Below, one piece after another: positions 7,010 to 12,882 of a stretch of DNA of 16,760 bases. The translations under genes were made by a program, and so were the position numbers. The stretch is taken from the NCBI GenBank assembly GCA_024427265.1, contig JAKSVP010000016.1, forward strand, positions 1 through 16,760, in the 5' to 3' direction. How positions within the stretch are numbered: position 1 is the first letter of the stretch; each line of letters begins with the position of its first letter. The DNA comes from Mycoplasmoidaceae bacterium. Lineage in GTDB: Bacteria > Bacillota_I > Bacilli_A > Mycoplasmatales > Mycoplasmoidaceae. The notes beneath the pieces were generated by a model. It did no database searches and was not told the origin of the DNA. It saw only the letters and a program-made list of their open reading frames with translations.

Positions 7010-7910
7010 GGTTTAAAATATCGTCAATTGCTTTCTTTGCATCAGATACAGCAACATGGATAAGCCTTGGCTTATCGTTGTAACTTGCCACATTTCCTAT
7101 AGCATAAATGTGTCCCATATTTGTTCTACAGTTAGCATCAACTTTAATTCTATTTTGTAAATCTAAGTTAAATGGTTTTAGCATTTGGTTGTCTTGCAAA
7201 GAATATGTTTGTCCATATTGGACAATAAGATAATCAAATGGCAAAACTTCTTTCTTATTTGTTACCTTATCAACAATTTCTAGTTTGTCTTCAGCAATAA
7301 CTTTAGAAGCTTTATTTAAATAAGTTTTGTATTTATAATCTTTTAAACAATCAATTTTTGTTCTTACTGCTCTAAATTCATCACGACGATGAACGATTGA
7401 TAAATCGTTAGTTAATTTTCTCTTAAGAATTTCTGATGCTCAATCTAATGCAGCATCACCACCACCGGCAATAATAACCTTCTTATCTTTATATTGGTTA
7501 AGGTCTTTAACAACATAATGAATCTTTTTAGATTCAATACCATCTATTTTGTTAAATTTGAAAAAGCCACCACCAGTTGCAATAATTACATATTTTGCAT
7601 AGATTGGTTCTTTGCTAGTTATCAATTGATAAAAATGATCACCTTGTTCAATCTTTTTTACAGATGTATTTAAAACAATATCTGGATACTTAGCTTTCTT
7701 AATGAAATCATTCATTAATTCACTAGCTTGAATGCTTTCTCAACCAGGATAATCATGAATTGCTTTAATTGGGAATAAAATAGTTGGTTGACCACCAAGT
7801 TCATTATTTGCTTCAATCAAAATTGAATTAAATTTTTTTTGATTTGCATAATAGTGAGCATATAGTCCGCCCGGACCCCCACCAATTATTGCAATGTCGT
7901 ATATTTTCAT
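7002..7910 (-). CDS. FAD/NAD(P)-dependent reductase, ferredoxin-NADP reductase (YumC) type
   Basis: A 302-aa two-dinucleotide-domain flavoprotein. The FAD site is IIGGGPGG (8-15) and the NAD(P) site is GGGDAALDWA (150-159), followed by VHRRDEFRA (about 174-182). Further YumC-like marks are LGGQP, HDYPGW, GGGFFKFNKIDG and HYVVKD. The CxxC redox pair that thioredoxin reductases carry between the domains is absent, so this is best placed with TrxR-like ferredoxin/flavodoxin-NADP+ reductases; a low-molecular-weight flavodoxin, ferredoxin or other acceptor is expected but not visible here. Two Trp codons are TGA. The start MKIYD is chosen because the FAD fingerprint follows at once and a -10 box lies 12 nt upstream; an upstream in-frame start would lie across the promoter. 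It heads the unit with miaA and hemW. Confidence 0.88.
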
Positions 7911-7933
7911 ACTTATAATAATATTATAAGTAT
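7909..7933. promoter_or_regulatory. Palindromic divergent promoter between reductase and SpoU genes
   Basis: A perfect 25-nt palindrome (12-base arms starting ATACTTATAATA, central A) fills the 23-nt gap between divergent genes. It holds TATAAT on the plus strand (7914-7919, 14 nt before ATG 7934) and on the minus strand (7928-7923, 12 nt before ATG 7910), separated by only 3 bp. Both predicted mRNAs would have leaders of about 5-8 nt. The two -10 boxes cannot be occupied at the same time, so the two operons probably compete for polymerase. Confidence 0.7.
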
Positions 7934-8719
7934 ATGAAAAAGATTGAATCATTTACCAATAAAGCAATTAAGTGAGTTAAAAAGCTTCTTAATGATTCAA
8001 AACAACGTAAGCAAGAGAATCTTGCAGTGGTTGAAACAAAGAAAATTTTTCTAACGATTTTAGAATCAATTGATTCTAAAAACATAGAAGCAATCTTTGT
8101 TACAAATGATTTCTTAATGGAAAATAAAAGGTTATTACATAAGTTTGATCAAAAGATGTATTTATGTCCTAACTCAATTTTCAATTCAGCTTCTGGTTTA
8201 AAAACACCAGATGGAATTATCTGTGTTTTCAGACCAAACAAAAACAAGATTATCTATGATAAAGCAAACAATTATATTGCTTTATATAACTTGCAAAATC
8301 CTCACAATCTAGGTGCAGTTATAAGAAGTTGTTTAGGGTTCAATATTAAAGGCATTTACCTAATAGGTAACTGTTGTGATCTATATCACCCAGAAGTGAT
8401 TAGATCATCAATGGGTTATGTCTTTAAGATGCCAACTGAAAAATTCAATTCGTTTGATTACTTTTTACAATATGTAAAAACTAACAAAATGAATTTATTA
8501 GCAATGGCAAACAACGATAGAGCCATTGATATCTTTTCATATAAAAATAAACATAACAATTGTTTTATGATTGGCAATGAAGGTTGAGGATTACCTAATG
8601 ACATTTTGAATAAATGTTCAACAATCATTAAAATACCATTAAGTAAGGAGGTTGAATCGCTCAATGCTTCAGTAGCTGCAAGCATTGTAGCATTCTATTT
8701 AGACCATGAGAGAAATTAA
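7934..8719 (+). CDS. SpoU/TrmH-family RNA 2'-O-methyltransferase
   Basis: Members transfer methyl from SAM to a ribose 2'-OH in rRNA or tRNA through a trefoil-knot (SPOUT) fold. The 261-aa product carries all three SpoU motifs: motif 1 NPHNLGAVIRS (122-132, catalytic Arg131), motif 2 MIGNEGWGL and motif 3 IPLSKEVESLNASVAASI near the C-terminus. An N-terminal substrate-binding-like domain (about 1-100) gives the RlmB/TsnR architecture and so favours 23S rRNA over tRNA as target, but the site cannot be read from sequence. Two Trp codons are TGA. The start is the first ATG after the divergent -10 box; it has no Shine-Dalgarno. The stop lies 14 nt inside the following pseudouridine synthase gene. 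Confidence 0.9.
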
Positions 8720-9638
8720 GATTAATAAACAAGATGCAGATTATAGATTGGATAACTACTTATTAAAGTTGTATCCAAACTTAACTAAGGCTTCTATCTT
8801 TAGAGCTATTAGAACTAACAAAGTTAAAGTAAACGGTAGAAAGAAAAAATTTGATTACCGTTTATGTCAAGGTGATGAACTTAAACTTTATATTAATACT
8901 GACATAGTCAGTTCAAGTCAAAAATGAAAATTAGCAAGTAGTGACTTAGAGGTTGTCTTTGAAGATGACAACTTACTAGTTGTTAAGAAACCAATTCAAC
9001 TTTTAGTTAATGATGAAGAAGATGAAAAAGTTGATACATTAATTAACAGAGCAAAGAAGTATTTATTTACTAAAGGTAAATGAATTCCAAAGGATGATGC
9101 TAAGTTTGTTCCGTGTTTAATTCATCGTTTGGATTACAACACTTCAGGACTTGTCATGATCGCTAAGACTCATGAAGCTGCAGTTGTTCTTTCTCAAAAA
9201 ATAAAAGATCGTGAAATTGATAAATTTTATCAATGTCTAGTTTATGGTAAGATGCCTGAAAACAGCCAATGCTTAGAGCATTTCTGATCAAAAGGAAGAA
9301 ATGGTATTGTAAAGATTTCAGCTGATCCATCTAAAAACGCAAAACGTGCTGTAACTAAATATAAAGTTATTAAATATGATCAAGCTAAAGATATTAGCTT
9401 GTTAGAAATAGAATTACTAACTGGACGTACTCACCAAATTAGAGCACACCTTGCTTTTATCGGTCATCCACTTGTTGGTGAAAAGAAGTATATTTCTAAA
9501 AAAATTACAAAGAGAATCAACCTTAAAGCTCAAGCTTTAGTTGCTTATAAATTAGTTTTCAATTTTAAAACACCAGCAGGTAATTTATCTTACCTAAATG
9601 GTCAATGTATCGAATTAAAAGATACTAAGTTAATGTAA
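8706..9638 (+). CDS. RluA-family pseudouridine synthase (RluC/RluD-like)
   Basis: The enzyme isomerises specific uridines to pseudouridine in RNA. The 310-aa product has an N-terminal S4 RNA-binding domain (about 12-62), then the catalytic domain with HRLDYNTSGL (140-149, catalytic Asp143; the usual residue after RLD is Lys), ELLTGRTHQIRAHLA and GHPLVGEKKY. S4 plus this domain is the RluC/RluD layout acting on 23S rRNA; I cannot tell which sites. Three Trp codons are TGA. The ATG overlaps the methyltransferase end by 14 nt and lacks a Shine-Dalgarno at normal spacing (an AAGGAGG lies about 50 nt upstream, too far). It is the second and last gene of the unit. Confidence 0.92.
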
Positions 9639-9641
9639 GTG

Positions 9642-9670
9642 ATATTTTTAGTATATAATACTAAAAATAT
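9642..9670 (+). repeat. Inverted repeat enclosing the nuclease-operon promoter
   Basis: Perfect 13-bp arms (ATATTTTTAGTAT and complement) flank a 3-nt loop. The stem is nearly all A/T and no T run follows, so it is a poor terminator for the pseudouridine synthase gene even though it starts 4 nt after that stop. The -10 box sits at its centre. Confidence 0.65.
9654..9659 (+). promoter_or_regulatory. -10 box TATAAT for the nuclease-thiI-nrnA-dnaE unit
   Basis: TATAAT lies 14 nt before the ATG at 9674, predicting a leader of about 7-8 nt. It is at the centre of a 29-nt inverted repeat. No -35 or Shine-Dalgarno sequence is evident. Confidence 0.6.
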
Positions 9671-9673
9671 ATT

Positions 9674-10540
9674 ATGCCGTTTATTAAACAATTAGATAAA
9701 GACTTTGTTATCAAAGATAACCATTTTGAATTAACACCAGACTATCTAAAAGATAGCTGGAAGTTTAAAAAGATTACTGGTACAAGATTATCAGCTATTA
9801 TTGGTCGTAATAAATACACATCACCTTTCAAGGTGTGATGTTGCATGGTAGGAATTTATTCTGAACCAATTGATCCAACTTTAGCTAAACTCGGAATGTA
9901 TGTGGAACCAAAGGTTAGAGATTATGTTAGTCAAAAACTAAACATAAAGTTTAAAGACTATGTTCCAGCTGAAGTGAAATGAGATGTCTTTAAAGGTAAA
10001 ACAGATCCAGGCTATGAAATGTTTGGTGGTATTCCTGATGGTGAACCTGTTAATGCCTCAGGAATAGTAGACTATTCTACTGGTAACCCAATGTTAGAAA
10101 TCAAGACATCATCTATAGATGCTTTTGTTTATAAAACTGAAAAGGGTTTATTGCATATGCAAAAAGAACCTAATGGATTACCTTTTGTTAAAGAACAAGG
10201 CAAAAAGAAATTGTCTTGATTTGGTGATGATGGTAAATTAAAAATAAGCGATGAATATATGTACCAACTTGGGCTATATCTTTTCTTAAGAAAGATAAAC
10301 AAAGGTTTATTTGCTGTTTGTTTTCTTGAAAGAGGAGATTATGCACATCCTGAAAACTTCAAGATTGAAAATCATGAAGTATATCTAAGAGGATTTGGAT
10401 TTAGTGATGTAAATAAATTTAAGGCCCAAGTGGTTGATCCAGCAAGGGATTGATATATCAAACATGTCAAGACTGGTATTTCTCCTGAAATGACAGAGGC
10501 AGATAAAAAATGACTAAAAGAAGTAGAACTACTAAAGTAG
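9674..10540 (+). CDS. YqaJ-like PD-(D/E)XK nuclease, probably MAGa7180 type
   Basis: The 288-aa product has the layout of YqaJ/lambda-exonuclease-like nucleases. It has GTRLSAIIGRNKYTSPFKVW (about 38-57, resembling the YqaJ entry motif), LGMYVEPKV, then the catalytic core GGIPDG (Asp122) with LEIKT (Glu142, Lys144), and YQLGLY (Q198-x3-Y202), the core-proximal QxxxY motif. Such enzymes degrade or trim DNA ends in recombination. I believe it matches a family named after M. agalactiae MAGa7180, annotated only as putative nuclease; that name is from memory. There is no recombinase or phage gene beside it. Five of six Trp codons are TGA. The last, at 10511, overlaps the thiI ATG, and the protein continues nine codons to TAG, a 31-nt overlap with thiI. 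Confidence 0.8.
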
Positions 10541-11706
10541 AAAAGTTAATATACATTAAATATGGTGAACTAACTCTTAAAGGTAAAAACCGTAGAGAGT
10601 TTGTCATTTGTTTATTTAACAATGTCAAAAAAGCTTTAGCAGAATTTAAAACAGTTAAAGTCTTAAAACAATATGACTCTATGACTATTAGTCATATTCC
10701 TAGTACTAAGTACCAAAAGGTATTTGACATTGTTAAAGCCATTCCAGGTATTTCTTATGTCATTGAAGGATATGGTCTAGAAAGAGACATAAATAAATTA
10801 CACGCGTTTTTAAAAACAACTATTGAAAATAAAAAACAAACTTTTAAAGTAATAACAAAACGTTCAGACAAAAAGTATCCAACAGATTCTATGTCTTTTT
10901 CTAGACAACTGGGTGGATTCATTCTTAAAACATTTAAGAATCTATCTGTAGATATTCATAAACCTGAACTAAAAGTTAATGTAGAAATTAAAGAAGACAA
11001 ATTCATTGTCTACTTCAATAGAGTTAAAGGATGTGGTGGTTTTCCTTTAGGAATCAATGGAAGAGTACTTATGTTAATTTCTGGTGGAATTGATTCACCA
11101 GTAGCTGCTTCATTATTAATGAAGAAAGGATTTCATGTTGACTTTCTAACTTTTGTTTCTCCTCCTCATACTTCTAAAGAAGCAGAAAACAAAGTTAGAA
11201 AATTAATTAAGCAAATTACTTTAGATGGTAAATTAGAAAAACCATTACTTTACATTTGTAAGTTTACAGATTTGCAACATGAAATTGCTCACATTACAAA
11301 CCATAGTTACCAAATCACAATCATGCGTAGATATTTCTTTAGAATCGCGCAACATTTAGTTAAAACACAACACTATGATGCTATGGCAACTGGCGAATCT
11401 TTAGGTCAAGTAGCTTCTCAAACGATAGAAAGTATGACAACAATTTCGCAAGTCTTAGACAACGTAGTTGTTCTAAGGCCGCTATTAACTTACGATAAAA
11501 TCGAAATTATCGCTTTAGCAGAAAAAATTAATACTTATAATATATCTATACTTCCATACCCAGATGCATGTAGTATGTTTGTGCCTGCTAATCCAACAAC
11601 AAAGCCAAACATTACCAAAGCACAAGAATTGGAAAAAGAATTGTTATTAATAGATACAATTTACAAACGGGTAATTGGTAAGCATATCAAGAAGGAGTTC
11701 ATTTAA
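10510..11706 (+). CDS. thiI: tRNA 4-thiouridine synthase ThiI (no rhodanese domain)
   Basis: ThiI adenylates U8 of tRNA and inserts sulfur delivered by a cysteine desulfurase. The 398-aa product has an N-terminal ferredoxin-like region beginning IYIKYGELTLKGKNR, a THUMP domain (about 60-165), and the PP-loop SGGIDS (191-196). Cys354 in PDACSMFVP corresponds to the conserved catalytic-domain Cys. The C-terminal rhodanese domain of E. coli ThiI is missing, as in Gram-positive relatives, so sulfur should come directly from a partner desulfurase not seen here. No Trp codon of either kind occurs. The ATG lies 31 nt inside the nuclease gene; a weak AGAGG lies about 11 nt upstream. Its stop overlaps the next start by 1 nt (TAATG). 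Confidence 0.96.
   Translation: MTKRSRTTKVEKLIYIKYGELTLKGKNRREFVICLFNNVKKALAEFKTVKVLKQYDSMTISHIPSTKYQKVFDIVKAIPGISYVIEGYGLERDINKLHAFLKTTIENKKQTFKVITKRSDKKYPTDSMSFSRQLGGFILKTFKNLSVDIHKPELKVNVEIKEDKFIVYFNRVKGCGGFPLGINGRVLMLISGGIDSPVAASLLMKKGFHVDFLTFVSPPHTSKEAENKVRKLIKQITLDGKLEKPLLYICKFTDLQHEIAHITNHSYQITIMRRYFFRIAQHLVKTQHYDAMATGESLGQVASQTIESMTTISQVLDNVVVLRPLLTYDKIEIIALAEKINTYNISILPYPDACSMFVPANPTTKPNITKAQELEKELLLIDTIYKRVIGKHIKKEFI
11692..11697 (+). promoter_or_regulatory. Shine-Dalgarno AAGGAG of the DHH phosphoesterase gene
   Basis: AAGGAG lies 8 nt before the ATG at 11706, inside the end of thiI, and supports that start. Confidence 0.75.
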
Positions 11707-12683
11707 TGATTGCTATAAAAGAAACAATCGTTAAAAAAATAGAACAATATGAGAATATTGCTATCTTTTTCCATGAACTTCCAGATCTTGACGCTCTAGG
11801 TTCATCCTACGGATTGCAATATTTTATTAAGACAAAGTATCCAAGCAAAGATGTAAGAATTATTGGGCTTGATACTTTATCAACACAATTCCAAAGTAAC
11901 TTTTATAACTTTGATAAACGCCATGTTCCAAATGAATTCTTATCAAATGCTTTAGGAATTGTTCTTGATACTGCTAATGCCAGCAGAATCTGATCAGGTA
12001 GACAAAACTATTGTCGTGAATTGATCAGAATTGATCATCATCCAAAATTAGAAACAATTGCAGACTTTGAATGAGTGGATGATACTTATTGTGCAACTGC
12101 AGAAATGATTGCTGAACTTTTATTTGAATGGGATTACAACTGTGTTCTAATCCCTACATGTAATAGTTTATACGCAGGTATATTAACTGATACAGGAAGA
12201 TTCTTATACCCTTCTGTTACACCAAAGACTTATGCGATTGTTGCTAAATTAGTAACCAAAGGTTGCAACAGACAAAAAGTACATGATGCAATCTATTTAA
12301 AAGATATAGACCGGATTAAGTTCTCATCTTATGTTCTAAAGAAAGCACACTTTGATACTCAACTTGGTATGGCCTGAGCAAAGCTAGGAAAGAATTCTTT
12401 TGATCGCTACGGAGTAAAACTAAGAATGAGTATGGTTCATGTTTTAGGAAATATTAAAAATATGAACATCTGATTTACCTTCTACTATGACAATGTCGTC
12501 AAACAATGAAAAGGATCTATTCGTTCGAATAAACTACCAATTAATCAGATTGCTGAGAAATATCATGGTGGAGGACACAAATTAGCTGCAGGAGTCACCA
12601 TCTACAAACGGAAAGAGATGAAGATGCTAATAAATGATATTAAAAATTATTTAAAACAAAAGATTCCACAAACAAGAAGATAA
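11706..12683 (+). CDS. nrnA: DHH/DHHA1 phosphoesterase, NrnA (nanoRNase/pAp phosphatase) type
   Basis: NrnA-type enzymes hydrolyse 2-5-nt oligoribonucleotides and 3'-phosphoadenosine 5'-phosphate. The 325-aa product has the N-terminal DHH domain with HELPDLDALGS (23-33), LDTA (about 87-90), RIDHHP (108-113) and TDTGRF. The DHHA1 domain ends with GGGHKLAAG (288-296), which binds the substrate phosphate. Length and motif order fit NrnA/MgpA-like proteins of Firmicutes and Mollicutes; the balance of RNA, DNA and pAp activity differs between members and cannot be read here. Five of six Trp codons are TGA. It starts in a TAATG overlap with thiI, with AAGGAG 8 nt upstream, and its stop is followed at once by the Shine-Dalgarno of the small gene at 12695. 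Confidence 0.9.
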
Positions 12684-12688
12684 AGGAG
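12682..12688 (+). promoter_or_regulatory. Shine-Dalgarno AAAGGAG of the 60-aa gene
   Basis: AAAGGAG overlaps the preceding stop codon and lies 6 nt before the ATG at 12695. It is one of the best ribosome sites in the window and the main reason to accept the small gene. Confidence 0.8.
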
Positions 12689-12694
12689 ATAACA

Positions 12695-12877
12695 ATGGAA
12701 GATATTGAAAAAGTAAAGGTTCAACCTACAGAAAAGATTGAAGTTGAACGCAACGAAAACATCGAAGATGAACTAAGAGAATTAACAAAGGATGAATTGC
12801 TTCATCGTTTAAACTACGAAGAAACTGATCCTGAAATAATTAAGTTAATTAAGAAGATTCTTAAAACTAAAGCTTAG
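12695..12877 (+). CDS. Small charged protein of unknown function (60 aa), before dnaE
   Basis: A 60-residue frame with a strong AAAGGAG at ideal spacing and a TAG stop, fitting exactly between nrnA (11 nt) and dnaE (5 nt). The product has no Cys, Trp or membrane segment. The first half is Glu/Lys/Val-rich and looks disordered. The second half (about 28-58) begins LTKDELLHRLNYEET and continues as amphipathic helix ending in Lys-rich LIKKILKTKA, suggesting a short helical pair. I recognise no family. Position and signals support a real gene cotranscribed with dnaE; dnaE itself has no Shine-Dalgarno, so translation of this gene may help start dnaE. A link to replication is only inferred from location. 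Confidence 0.75.
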   Translation: MEDIEKVKVQPTEKIEVERNENIEDELRELTKDELLHRLNYEETDPEIIKLIKKILKTKA

Positions 12878-12882
12878 TTTTT

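Noticed and set aside
5071..7910. Apparent fragmentation of hemW, miaA and the reductase into pseudogenes
   Set aside because: All breaks are TGA codons at positions where Trp fits the alignment, and family motifs continue in the same frame; genetic code 4 resolves every one.
9642..9670. Terminator for the pseudouridine synthase gene
   Set aside because: The stem is almost all A/T and is followed by ATTATG, not a T run.
9674..10540. Prophage remnant around the YqaJ-like gene
   Set aside because: Neighbours are housekeeping genes with tight coupling, and no integrase, annealing protein, repeats or composition break is visible beside it.
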